The translations under genes and the position numbers were made by a program. Below the pieces are notes generated by a model, which worked only from the letters and a program-made list of their open reading frames with translations, ran no database searches and was not told where the DNA came from. A DNA stretch of 64,000 bases. Origin: Glandiceps talaboti (lineage: Eukaryota; Hemichordata; Enteropneusta; Spengelidae). Positions within the stretch are counted from its first letter, which is position 1, and each line of letters starts with the position of its first letter. Shown piece by piece: positions 22,546 to 47,767 of this stretch. The DNA lies in contig NC_135564.1 in the NCBI RefSeq assembly GCF_964340395.1, positions 11,172,391 through 11,236,390 of the forward strand. The letters run 5' to 3'.

Positions 22546-23023
22546 TACTTAATTCATGTCAGTGATATGGCAGAGGATGGACAGACACATCAAATGCATT
22601 AGCCTCCTGTTACTATACTGGGTATTATTGATAATGCAAAATTAATGTACCAATGTTTTCTATATTTCATACTAACATTTATTCCTCATTTGTTCATTAT
22701 CCAATTTATTGAATATAATGTAAAATACAAAGGACCTTAGAAGTGTTCCCAATGACCGACAGTCTCACATAAGTATACTTTCTCATTATCATTATTAACA
22801 GCACAGTCAACAAATTATTTACATTGTTTTATAACAAACCAGAATAATAAACCTTCAAAAAGCTCAATGCCATACTGAAAGGCAACAGTGTTATTAATGT
22901 TGGGTAAGATGATCCGATAAATTGCAAAGTTCAATTTCGTTAAACTTTGGTTTTCTATACTGTATGCAAATTTTGAAATTTATGGGTTAGCATTCTACTT
23001 CGATTGGACCACTGTCGTAACCT
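22546..23023. other. intergenic DNA downstream of PECR-B
   Basis: AT-rich, no exon seen. A minus-strand AATAAA at about 22678-22683 is a possible poly(A) signal for PECR-B. Confidence 0.4.
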
Positions 23024-30840
<7,817 letters not shown>

Positions 30841-31105
30841 ATCGAAGAATATATAGATGAAATTTGGTTACCCTCAGAGAGTTAATATAATAGATGTACC
30901 GCTTAATCAACAATGATCACGGGGTCAGCATAATTTTAAGTTCGATGTGCAACTCTTAGGGTTAAAGGTCACACTGGTGATTATCAACGCCAACGTTGGA
31001 TGATAGCATAATTTACTTTGTTTTCAATAAGCGCTACCATCAAACTCTGGTTTTTAGCACAACTGCTGCATGCTGAACTGATAAGGTTCAGAAGTGCTAT
31101 AGGCA
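30841..31105. promoter_or_regulatory. upstream region of PECR-B exon 1 (presumed promoter)
   Basis: This is the DNA immediately 5' of the PECR-B ATG on the minus strand. I see no TATA box in good position and no E-box like that of PECR-A. Named only by position. Confidence 0.25.
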
Positions 31106-31113
31106 TGGCAAAG

Positions 31114-31161
<48 letters not shown>

Positions 31162-31690
31162 CGTGTGTGTGTGTGTGTGTGTGTGTGGGGGGGGGTGGGG
31201 TGGCAAATCGGTCTGAAATTTGGTGTGAACGTTCATTTGGTGTTAATAGATTTAGAATTGTTCACGACATGACGATCACTTCAGTGATATGTAAATTGGG
31301 TATAAAAACGTGTCAATTTGGTCAAAAATCTTTAATTCCAAACTACTGAGCAGATTGGGCTGAAATTTAATGGGATGCATCTGGGGATGTGTAGATGAAG
31401 CTGTATTCATAACGTGATGATACCATCAGTGATAAGTAAATTAGGTATAAAAGCGTGTCATTTTTGGTCAAAAATCTTTAATTCCAAAACTACTGAGCAG
31501 ATTGGGCTGAAATTTAATGGGATGCATCTGGGGTGTATATATGAAGAAATATAATAATGATCTCATTGGTGATATGTAACTTAGGTGTAAAATGTGAATT
31601 TTGGTCCAAAACTAATATCTCAAAAAATATTTGGTCAATGAGACTGAAACTTGGTGAGATGTTTCTAGAACTGTTATTCTGCAGATTTTC
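31105..31690. repeat. GTCT/TG microsatellite plus three tandem units of about 145 bp
   Basis: A (GTCT)n-(TG)n-G run (31110-31200) is followed by a repeat with the landmarks GTCAAAAATCTTTAATTCCA, AACTACTGAGCAGATTGGGC and TGAAATTTAATGGGATGCAT. Two strong copies and a third weaker one (near 31562-31675) are present. It runs on into the 118-bp array and the two probably form one element. A fragment of the same type (ATCGGTGTGAAATTGGGTGT) is at about 50297. Confidence 0.75.
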
Positions 31691-32420
31691 TTCAAACTAT
31701 TTTGACACAATTGGCCCTAGCCACCATGACCACGCCCTTAGCACAACCAAATGGCAGTATATTTTGCTCTAATAACAACACCATCTGGTAAGCGAGTAAA
31801 AATTCAAAAGAAGTATGCAAATGTCCCTAGCAACCATGACCACGACCATAGCAACAGCAAAACGGTGGTGTATTTCACAGAGATAACAGGGATTCTTAGA
31901 CAAGTGAGCAAACATTCCAAAAGTGTATGCAAATATGTTTAGCAACAAAACCACGCCCATGGCAATAGCCAAATGCTCACATATATTGCAAAGATAACAA
32001 CGGATTAATAGACAAGTGAATAAGCATTCAAAATACGAATAAACATTCAAAAAATGTATGTAAATGTGCCTAGCAACAAAACCACGCCTATAGTAACAAC
32101 CAAATGATCACGTATATTGCAAAGATAACAACGGATTAATAGAGAAATTAATAAACATTAAGGAAATGTGTGCAAATATACCTAACAACAAGACCACGCC
32201 CATAGCAACAGCCAAATGATCATGTATATTGAAAAGATAACATCAAGGATTCATAGACAAGTGAACGAACATTTGCAAAAAATGTATGCAAATATGTCTA
32301 GCAAAATGACCACGCCCATAGCAACAGCCAAATGATCGTTTATATTTATTGCAAAGATAACGGGGTTGGCTAGGCAACTGGATAGTCATTCAGCAAATGA
32401 ACACCTATACCTAGCATGGA
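31690..32420. repeat. tandem array of about 118-bp units (about 6)
   Basis: Landmark CCTAGCAACAAAACCACGCC plus CATAGCAACAGCCAAATGAT recurs about six times, followed by ATATTGCAAAGATAACAACG, GGATTAATAGACAAGTGAAT and AAACATTCAAAAAATGTATG. The same family recurs at 37385-37880. Non-coding. Confidence 0.85.
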
Positions 32421-32737
32421 TCAGCATGTGGGTAAACATTTTTAAAAACTGTAAGTAGTGCTACAACACCATTGGCGATATTGTTTTCTCTTATACACTG
32501 TGCTGTGCACAAGTACATTTTATGCTCCATTTCGCGTCACAATACACTTTGAAATATCAACTTATTTGTATCAAGGAAAAGGCACAGGAGTTCCATTTCT
32601 GAGTTTGGCAATATATCCCATCTACTCATGCGTAAAAAACCCCCTCATACATATCTGCCTAGCTTTGCTAATTGTATCTAGTTTGTTATGATTTATACCT
32701 GCCTATTTGTTGAAGCCTAAATCTCCAAATGATACGT

Positions 32738-32935
32738 GTTGAACAAAACAAAACAAAATAAAACAAAGCAAAAAACAAAACAAAACAAAGCAAAGCAAAG
32801 CAAAACAAAACAAAATAAAACAAAGCAAAGCAAAACAAAGCAAAGCAAAGAAAAGAAAAAAATAGAATAAAACAAAACTGAGTAAAACTAAAAACAAAAC
32901 AAAGCAAAAGAAAACAAAAAATGTTTTTCTAATAC
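32738..32935. repeat. (CAAAA/CAAAG)n pentamer array
   Basis: About 200 bp of CAAAA/CAAAG units. The Phe/Leu/Cys-rich minus-strand frames here are shadows. Confidence 0.93.
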
Positions 32936-37011
<4,076 letters not shown>

Positions 37012-37339
37012 TTAAGAAAAATGATCGATATAGCTATCCGGTATACCTTTGTTGATATGCTCCTGGACTTTGAACACCCTATATGGTGATACTTTGAACC
37101 GGGGTGACAACGGGCAACGGTCATGTCACTCAGGTCAGTTGTTAGTTGATTCAATATTGAGCAAGTCGACAATGAAATGTAGCGACTAAACGTTTAACTG
37201 CACACACGGGCCAGACCACAACTTTTTAAAAAACTGACGTAAAAGCTAGTTGCCATTGATACCGTTCATTGTAGAGTATCCCTGTGTTGGACAACTTTGC
37301 GAATGAAAAAGATGGAGTTAAGAGCAAAATGATAGGTGA

Positions 37340-37880
37340 CCGTCTAAATGCGCGGGGTTGAAATTTGATGGGGATGTTTTTTGGGGAGTTACTCTACAGA
37401 TATTGTTCAAAACATACTGCTGCAACTGGCCCTGGCAACCATGACCACGCCCTTAGTAACAGCCAAATGCCAGTATATTTTGCGAAGATAGCAACATTGT
37501 TGAGTTGGCAAGTTGATAAACATTCAAAAACTGTATGCAAATGTGCCTAGCAACAACATTACGCCAATAGCAACAGCCAAATGATGGCGTTATTGCAAAG
37601 ATAAAAGCAGTGATGGGTAGGCAAGTGAATAAACGTTCAAAGATGTGTCCAAACATGCATAGCAACAACACCACACCCATGGCAACAGTCATGATGATGT
37701 GTATAGCAAACCGGGAAGCATGGTTAGGTATGTGGATAAGCATTAAGAAATGATCCAATGTTTGCCTGGCAACAATACCATGCTCTCTAGCAACAGTCAA
37801 ACGGATGTGTATATTTCAAAGTTAGGGCTAGTTATGGAAGCAGATAAATATCTTTAACAATGAAAAAAGGTCAAACAACA
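37340..37880. repeat. second locus of the 118-bp repeat family (about 4 units)
   Basis: It repeats CCCTGGCAACCATGACCACG, CCTAGCAACAACATTACGCC and ATAGCAACAGCCAAATGATG-type blocks, and starts with TTGAAATTTGATGGGGATGT, equivalent to the leader of the 31.1-32.4 kb element. It lies between the orphan PECR exon and HHIPL-1. Confidence 0.8.
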
Positions 37881-38301
37881 ACTAAGAAACAGCACAAAGC
37901 AACACTAAAATGATGGTAATTTTTAAAAATCACACATCAACAACTTTTCAGTTGTGCTACAATGCTATGGCGATATTTTTTGCTGTGACAATGAGACAAA
38001 AAGACAAGGACAGCTATTAGGTAGCCAAGGGAGCGGGCAGTTAAAAAAGTATTTGCGTAGTTTGCATGTTGCTATGGTTTCTACACATTAGGCTAAAAAC
38101 TAATAATGTTCGCCAGGACTGATTGAAATTTGTTTACAAACCCTAAGATACTCATGATTATTCCACAGGTGATTTGACTGCATGCTTCGTTAACTACGTT
38201 GGTTTGAGGCTTACATAAAAATGACGATCGAGAAGCGTAAGAATCAGTTAATCACCAAGCAGCTTTCCAAAGGAGAAGTGAGTGTCAACCCAAGTGTCAG
38301 C

Positions 38302-41300
38302 ATGATTGATTCCAGAAGAATACGGGTTACGCTCTTGCTATTTCTTGTGATGCGATCAACATTGGAGGTCTCTGGACATCCACAATGTCTGGATTATCTG
38401 CCCCCTTATGTCGACATACATGATTTATCATTTTGTACCCAATATACTGACGTTGGTTGCTGCACTAAGGACATCGACGAGCATCTAAAACGACAGTACG
38501 ATGAAATACTTTCCAACACAGGAACACTTTCCGAAATTTGCCAGGAATATGTGCAAACAATATTGTGTCAGGAATGCTCACCCTTTTCATCTCATATGTA
38601 TTCCTTGGAAACGACCAATTCGAAGACACCCTTGCCTGGATTGTGCACTGATTACTGTTTAGACTTTTATAATGAATGTCAACATGTAATAGAGTATATG
38701 GTACAAGAATCGACGATTTTGTCTGCTGCCCAAAGTTCTGCCACTGATTTCTGTAACCTCGTCGCTGCGATTGATGTTGGTTATTGCTATCCTGACGTTT
38801 TAGCCAATAACGAACTCGGTGAGCAACTGACAGAGGCAGTGGAAAATCGTGAGGGATGTCTGTGTGTTGAAGAAGTCGCAAGTACACTAGTAATGCCTAT
38901 TATTGCTACACACGCTGGGGACGGCTCACATAGATTTTTCGTCGTAGAACAAAGAGGGATCGTGTACATATATGACAAAAACGGAACGAAGTATGACGAA
39001 CCTTTCCTAGATATGTCAAGCTACCTTCACTATTCAAGTGGCCGAGCACAAGGTGATGAGCGTGGGTTGGGTGGTTTGGCATTCCATCCACAATTTAAAG
39101 AGAACGGACGCGTGTTTGTATCTTATGTAACAAGCAGAACGTCACAGAAGGTCGATGTAGGAGTTTTTGTCACCGAACGGAGGTTGGCACAGGGTAATAA
39201 AAATAAAATAGATCCAGATTTTGAGAGGTTGTTGTTGCATATACCAGAAAACACCACAATCCATAATGACGGGCAGCTCATCTTCGGACCTCAAGACGGC
39301 TATCTGTACATTTTTCTTGGTGATGGCGGAAAGTTTAAAGGTTCACTTGGAGATCCATGGGGACCAAAAGGAAATGGACAAAATCCGTATGTTTTTTATT
39401 ATTGTTTATACTATAGTTTTTGATAGGTCGAATTGATAAGGCAAAGGTTAAAACATTTATTTCATTGCATAGCAAAAGATACACACAGTAAAAATAAACA
39501 ATTCGTGCATTTATATTATAACAATCCTAACTTCGTATACTGCAATATTGTCTAACAAATATCCCCCGTTGGTTTCAACAGGAAATCTTTCCCTGGGTCT
39601 GTTCTTCGCATAGACGTGGACCATGAGGAAGGTGGTAAACCATATGCAATACCCACAGATAACCCATTCGTGAACAATACCGTCGGACTTCCTGAAATAT
39701 TTGCATATGGCTTTCGTAGTTTGTGGAGAAGTTCCATCGATATTGGTGATAGACATACTTCCTATGGCAAGGGGAGAATTTTCTCCGGTGATGTGGGCCA
39801 CCGACGGTATGAAGAAATTGACCTAGTTGTCAAGGGTGGTAACTACGGTTGGAAAGGAAAGGAGGGTTACAGTTGTTATGACGTCGATATGTGTAATGAT
39901 GACCTCGATGGTTAGTGTTTAAAAGTTAATGTCACTGTCTGAAGAGACAATGACATTAACTTTTAGTCTTGGGAATTAATCATATTGTACATTTCTTAGA
40001 AGACTGTGATTGGTGGGTCTGTGTGAGTGTAGAAATGTCAATTGACATAATTGAGATTCCTTTTATTCATAAGAAGCAGTAAAACGAGTCACACTATATT
40101 TTACGTAATCATAAAATGTGATGTTCACTTGTCTCGGTACATATGTAAATTTGCATAATTTCAATCATCCAATCTATCGAATATTAATCCTACGTTGAAA
40201 TATTCATGCTGTGACTGTCTTTGATCTTTAATATCAAAATTCGATTGACCAGTTTGTTTCCTTGGTTACTTGTCTGTATGTTAACAATTTGAGATTTTAT
40301 TTTGCATCTGAAGACATTGAGCCACTGCATGTATACGACCACTCAGTAGGGAAGGCAGTGATTGGTGGTTATGTTTACCGTGGTTGTCAGTCTCCTAATT
40401 TAGCTGGACAGTATTTCTTCGGTGATTACGACAGAGGGTAAGGGTGTCTATTTAGCCCTAAACTATGTTGAGTCACGTGTGTCCGACCTTTGACCCCTTA
40501 TTGTCTGAAAAAAGAGGTGAAATAGGATTTTTTAGCAGTCGACGTTATGTTAATCAGCAAATCTACAATGTGTTCTGATAAGTAGAACAACTGAAAAATA
40601 GAATAATAAAATCAACTCTGTTTTCCTGTCTGTTAGTAATTTACCGAACAGTTTTGGGGAAACACGTGTACTGTATTTCAGACGCGGTCAAGTACTAGAT
40701 GACTTCACTGAAGAAAACGTTTTGCACAACTGAAAACAACTTGATGTCGTAGTGCGTTACACCATAAAGTATACCACCAAAGTGGTTTGTTCATTGATGT
40801 ACGGTATCAATGTGATGGCTAAAAAGTTGACAGACACAATTGTATTGGTTGTGTTTTAATTGTCCTGAACCTCGAAACCACAGTAATCACTAGTTTAATC
40901 ACCCGGTCTTTGGCTTTACAAAAACGTATATCTTACAGTAGTTGCCATCTTTAAATTACGAGCCTGTCAGTTGTCTATTTTTTTCCTTGTAGAAAATTAT
41001 TCAAATTAGTGGAAAACGTCGAAAATGGTACGTGGGAACACCATAGCATTTGTATGGGAGATAACAACATATGCAATAATGGTCTTACCGGAATTTATCC
41101 AAGATATTTATTGTCCTTCGGAGAAGACGAAGCTGGTAGGAAAAATATATTGTATTCATATTTCTGTAAGCCCCCCCCCCCCCCAAAAAAAAAAAAAAAA
41201 AAACACACCCAAAAAACAAAAACCAAACAAACAAACGAATTGTGTGGTTCCGATTATACTCAGTTTTAGAATAGTTGGGGTAAGTAGATTATTTTATTTT

Positions 41301-44300
41301 AAATACAAAAATAATAAAATCACGAAAATTGTGAAGTCTCGCAAGAAATAGTGGATGCGTAAACTGACATCAACTTTAAAAGACAATATACCAGATTTAA
41401 ACTGAATGCCTTCCGTAAGGATTTATGCAAGAAATTTAGCTCTATATCTGTGATTCGTCTAGTCCCAATGAAAGTTAGTTGTCAAAAATGTTGTTCAAAT
41501 GCCCGTCACACCTCCTATTCTCATCACAGGAAAGCTTGCTATCCTCGACTTCACTTGGCTTTCGTGATCCCCTACAAACCCGGGATATGGCATGTGCGTG
41601 TTGAACTGACTTCTGTCCCACCAGGAGTTTACACATTCTCAAGATTTTGTTGAGTGGCGCGCCCTCACTGTACACCAATTCTATAGAGGTTAATGTATAG
41701 GTCACCATTATTGATACATTGTCGCGAAATTTTCTTCGTAAGCTAGGCGAGGCTTGGTCTATTTTCCATATTTTGACCACACACATTTGGGTATAAATTA
41801 TAGATTATTACACTTGATAAATATGTGAGAGTGTATTTATATCCTGAGATACAGAGCTAGATAAATGATTATGTACAAGCCTCGCAACAAACAGTGGTAG
41901 TTTGTTATCGAGATAAATCGGAAAAGAACACGGTAAAAAGGAGACGGTTCGAGGTGAATATAATACTTCCTAAACTTCTAATCGAAAATCTAAAAAGCCA
42001 CGATTTCTCTTTATTCATCTGCGCATCAGTGTGTGAAATTTGAAAATGATAAGTCCATATTCGACGAAATTGAAACGATGATAAATATTTCACCTGTTTG
42101 TGAACTCCGCGCTCATTGTAAACCTATTTTAAGGCCAAGAAAAAAAATGTTTTCTGGTGAGTTTGAATCACTTAAATACCCTGCCTCAGTCTTCTTTTTT
42201 CTCGAGTTTGTGCAGCCAATGCAGAGTGCAGATCCAAGGGAAACACAAAATAAGGTTGGCACAAAACCCCTGAAAACAGAGTCTTTCTCAGTAGTGTAGA
42301 GCACGAGTATAAAGTTGGCTTCAGATTCGGATCTGAGGCCATCTGACTGCCTCGGTCTTCTTTTTTCTCGTGTTTGTGCAGCCAATGCAGAGTGCAGATC
42401 CAAGGGAAACACAAAATAAGGTTCGCATGAAACCACTGAAAACAGAGTCTTCTCAGTAGTGTAGAGCACGAGTATAAAGTTGGCGTCAGATTCAGATTTG
42501 GATCTGAGGCCATCTGACGCTCAATATAACATTCATAAGATAACGCTACCTGAATCTGAATCTGACACCAACTTTATACTCGTTCAATCGATTAATTACT
42601 CAAATTGGTCATTAATATTCATCGGATTATTATCAAAACCTAATCAGTTCTGGCCATTACCCTACGGAACATGTCTATGAAATTTCGTTTGAATTGATGC
42701 AGCCGTTTTTTCGGAAATCGTGATACAGACACACACACACAGACACACACACAGACACACAGACTTCATCGGTATATTATAACCTTCCTTACGGAAGGTA
42801 AAAACTGTTCTTCCTATCTGTAATGGCTGTACATCTGATGGGAAGAAACCAATAACACAGAGACCACATGGAAAACAACGGAAACATAACTACCTGAACT
42901 AGACGCCCACATATTAAAAAAAATAAATAAGAAATATACCTACCCCACCTATTCTAAAATTGAACGTAATCGGAACAACACAATTTTTTTTGTTAGGCCT
43001 TATGGCAAAGGCAGCTATATTTGTCCTAAAAGTACACATTTCGTCTCATATCTTCAAAAGTTTGATACATTCATCAAACACCACTCAAGTGTTTACCCCA
43101 CGTTATCAATAGTAAGAATTCTAATGAGGCATATACCCAGAACCTTAACCATCATTTTCAAGGCCAAGATTTTACTGAGGGGGCAGGGGTCAAAGACAAT
43201 ATTGTTCTGAAAAAAATAAGCTATAATTCCCATGACCGAAGAAACTGACCAGTCCATAAAGAAAACGATGGTAATCAAGACATTGGGGTATTTTGGGTTA
43301 GAAACTGTCATTTTACAAAAGTATGTCGCATATATAAGGGAACCTTCAAGAATTACAGGGAGGGAGGGGGGCATGGGATATTAGGCCTGTCTGTTCCACA
43401 AAATATGCCCCCACGAGTCCCCATGCCCATCCCCGTGTAATTACTGAAGGCCCCCTAAACCTCGGACCTAAGTGCCTCAGAATCATGCGTCGATCGTTAT
43501 CAAATATAAATCATTGTTCTTGTGCTCTGTGTTCAAAATGGCAAGTTCACTGCAAGCATAAACACCTGATACGAGTCCATCAACATGACGTCATCAAGTT
43601 TGAAATCTGACTTATCATTTGCCTCTTTTACAGGTGAAATATATATTCTCACCACAGCACGGTCATATTTGAATTCAAACAGAGGGGCAGTGCTGAAACT
43701 GGTTGATCCATTGAGGTTTGTACCTGTTATGTATTCAAGCCCAAAAGACAAGATATATTGTACTAACCTATATTGAGCAGCGCCATCAACGACCGTGTTT
43801 GACAGATAGCTCCCACGTGTTATGGGACTTCAACTAGAAATTGCCAAACTTTACAACTACTGTACATAGGTCATCAATCTGATTGATGTGTTCGTATATT
43901 ACAGTACCGTGTTGGCAGTGTTGGTATGGGGTGGGATGTGCCAGTGGTGGCAACGATGGGATGCCAAAATTACAAAATAATGCAAAGTTAGATAATACAA
44001 TGAGTCTAAGCCAGATGTGATCCTCTCTCTTAATTTCACTTTCTAAACTATGTCCCTCTCCAAGAACAGTTTTGTAAGATCTGACCTCCTCTCTCTAATT
44101 CTCCAGTCCTCCCCACCGGTACATGTAATTACTGAAGTTTCATTTTGTATTCCCAAGCATGGGTTGTTAGGATAAAGACCGACCCAGTGGAGTAAAGGTT
44201 GCATATGCAAAATTCTATTTTCTCAGCATATGTCTTTGAGATTATAAATGTAATAATTCAACAATTGCTTTTATTTTCAGACGAGGAACACCAGAAGGAT

Positions 44301-44693
44301 GTCAAGGCAAGATTTGATGATTACATTTGCACTGATTTAACACTGATAGCAGCCGCTGCCGCCGCCACCGCCACCGCCACCGCCGCCGCCACCACCACCA
44401 CCACCACCACCACCACCACTTCATTTCACATATTTCATATGCTAGACATATTTATATACATACATAACTTCTAGTTTAACCACACATATCAATGACTTTG
44501 ATTACTCTTTTTTTACATCTTAGAGGAAACAGTTCTGAACTCATTGCTTTATTTTAGCTGTTATGGCACGCTGACAGCACACCTAAAGAGTCCCTCTCTA
44601 ACCATCTCCCATATTCTTTCTCTTCCTGCCTGCACGCCTTCACCTGCACCCCTCTCTCTGTGTCTCTCATTGTCTCTCTCCCTCCCTCCCTCC

Positions 44694-44743
<50 letters not shown>

Positions 44744-45998
44744 CATTGCTGTAATTTCTTTGATATGGGAACAGTTTGCTAAAAAGCCGTCTGATTCATT
44801 TAAATCACTTTGTGGCCTTTATGTTGAATTTTATAGTTGTGCCAATTGAGCAGTCCACATCAACAAATGAAGTGACAACCACCAAAGTTATGTTAACTAC
44901 TCAAGCAACGACCTCAGGTAATTCCTTGTATTCCTCGCTATTTCACGTCATGTTTTTATTCTCTTTGAACGTCTCATATGTTAATTCTTTTATTATCTGC
45001 GATTAAACCATCCTTTTGTTTCTTGCTTTTTTTTCTCAAAAGACGATGCGAAACATATCACTACTGATGAAACAACTACGGCAGAAAACACACCAACACA
45101 AGTCGTTTTGTCTTCGATGCTGACAGGTAAGTTAGTTAGAATTTTCAGCACTCTGTCCTTTCCTGTATTCTTTAGCCCTAACCCTACCCGACTCTCTTCC
45201 TATGCCTCCCTGCACACCCCTATCTCCCCCTCTCTGAAACTAAATTATGAAAGGTGTCTCTTTGTAAAGGTTACCAGTTATACTTGAATCACCCGATCCT
45301 TAAACGTAATGCAAAAGAACAATTGGTGAAACTGTTTAGACATTACTGTCGCTTGTTTGAAATGGAGATAATTCGCTAAAAAGCCGTTTTATTGATTTAA
45401 ACTTTTATTTTGGAATTCGTACCGATTGAGCAGTTTACATCAACAAGTGAAATGACAGCCACCAATTTTATGTTGACTACTCAAACAAGACCTCAGGTAA
45501 TTCTTTTGTATGCTATTTGATGTCATGTTTCTATTCTGTCTGAACGTCTCGTATGTTATTTGTTTTAATATCTGTGATTAAACCATTATTTTTTTTTTTT
45601 TTAATTTTGTTCACACAAGACGACGAAACAACTACGGCAGAAAACACACCAACACAAGTCGTTTTGTCTTCGGGGCTGACAGGTAAGTTAATTGTGATTT
45701 TCAGCTAGCATTCTTCCCTTTTCTACATTCTCTAGGCGAAACGTAGTATTATAGTCAATCAAGTTAAAGCGCCTACCTCCCATGACCAGGATCTCGCTAC
45801 ATCTGTTGGAGTCCTACGCCATAATCTCTCTCTGCATGCCTGCCTCCCTGCCTGTACCTCTGTCTCTCTATGTATGTATGTATGTATGTATGTATGTATG
45901 TATGTATGTATGTATGTATGTATGTGTATGTGTGTGTGTATGTATGTATGTATGTATGTATGTATGTATGTATGTATGTATGTATGTATGTCTATCCG

Positions 45999-46087
<89 letters not shown>

Positions 46088-47698
46088 AAATTGAATTATG
46101 AAAGGGGTCTCTGTGTGAAGTTTACCAGTGTTGAAATCGATATATTTACTCTATTGACAACCTATGAATCTCTTTTCGATATGCCAATAAGAACTATCGA
46201 TCAACGTATAGTAGGGAATTATACTCAGCAAGAGGTACACACGGAATCACTGTACAGGGACACAACAGAAAATAACTTGAAGACGGTTTATTTCGTAGTA
46301 TAACGTCTGGCCTACCAATCAACAGGAGAGAGCGAGGTACGTCAGTGTATGACCAGAAACGTGGACCGTCCAACTGGATCGATCAGATAGATCGTCCAGT
46401 CGCGACAATCCAGCCCTAGATCATTCTTCACAGATCGAAGAGATTGTCCCAGAAGATCGTTCTCTCCTCCCTCCTTCTCTCTTCTTTTCTTTTCTTTTAA
46501 AAAACAAGTTACCACAGATATAGCCCAGAAGAGGCGTTTGTCGATATGCAAAGTATATTAAAATGATACTACAATTCTTATTTAAATGTCAAGTTTCACG
46601 TCACTAGTCATTCCAGACAGTTGATTGGACTGAAGTTCTTGATATCTGCATATCGTGACGTGATATTCAGATTATTATCTTACGTACCCAAGCGCATTAC
46701 ATATTAAAATATTCTTAAGAAATGTATCTAAAATACTTTATCATTAAAATATTCTTAAGACAGGTGTTGCCGACTAGCAATGTATACAAATTCTATTCCT
46801 TTGAAATTGTAATAAGTTTGTATGATGTCAACCCGACATTGATGTCAGCAGCCTATTTGTCTGCACTTTTGATATAGCATATAATAGGTTCTTTTGTCTT
46901 AAGTTCCGCATTGTTAGTTTGAACTTGATTTACTGCTAACAAAGGCTATACAAATACAACCGGAGATCAATTTCACACTCTCATTGTTATTGCTAAAAAT
47001 ACTTTTCTACATTGTTTCATCCAGTTGCTTTCTTTTGTTACTCATGTTTCATTGTATCTAATTGGAATCTCTTGCTTTGTGTTCAAACTTGTATATTGGT
47101 TATGTTAAAGTGCTTAGTTTAAGACAATAGAATCCATTAAATCCATACCATATTGGTTTTCTATCTGCAGTTTATGCTTTCTAGGTACAAAATATCTCAA
47201 GTTCATTTCTACGGTTGGAATGTATGTGACACCAGTTATCAGTTATGGTTGAATCACCCGATCTTTAAATAAAATACAAATGTACAACTGAGGAAAATAT
47301 TTAGACATTATTGTGACGTGTTTGATATGGGAACAGTTTGCTAAAAAGCCATTTGATTCATGTAAATCACTTTGTGGCCTTTATGTTGAATTTTATAGAT
47401 GTCCCAATTGAGCAGTCCACATCAACAAATGAAATGACAACCACCAAAGTTATGTTGACTACTCAAGCAAGGACCTCAGGTAAACCCGTGTATGTTATTT
47501 TACGTCGTGTTTTTGATTTCTCTGAACGTCTCGTATGTTGAGTGTTTTATTGCCTTGGATTAAACCATCATTTCGTTTTTTGTTTTGTTGCTTTTTTCCC
47601 CCAAAAGACGATGGGAAACCTATCACTAGTGATGAAACAAGTACGGCAGAAAACGCACCAACACAAGTCGTTTTGTCTTCTGGAATGACAGGTAAGTT

Positions 47699-47767
<69 letters not shown>

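Noticed and set aside
42113-42513. Two minus-strand frames of about 115 codons with internal repetition
   Set aside because: They arise from the 167-bp duplicated segment of the nested insertion; no family recognised.
44199-44474. 91-codon frame with poly-Ala and poly-Thr
   Set aside because: It uses a different frame from HHIPL-1 exon 6; the gene's own frame hits TGA soon after the exon.
45782-46303. 173-codon frame with Tyr/Val/Cys and Ser/Leu runs
   Set aside because: It runs across GTAT and CT microsatellites; no domain, no splice fit with HHIPL-1.
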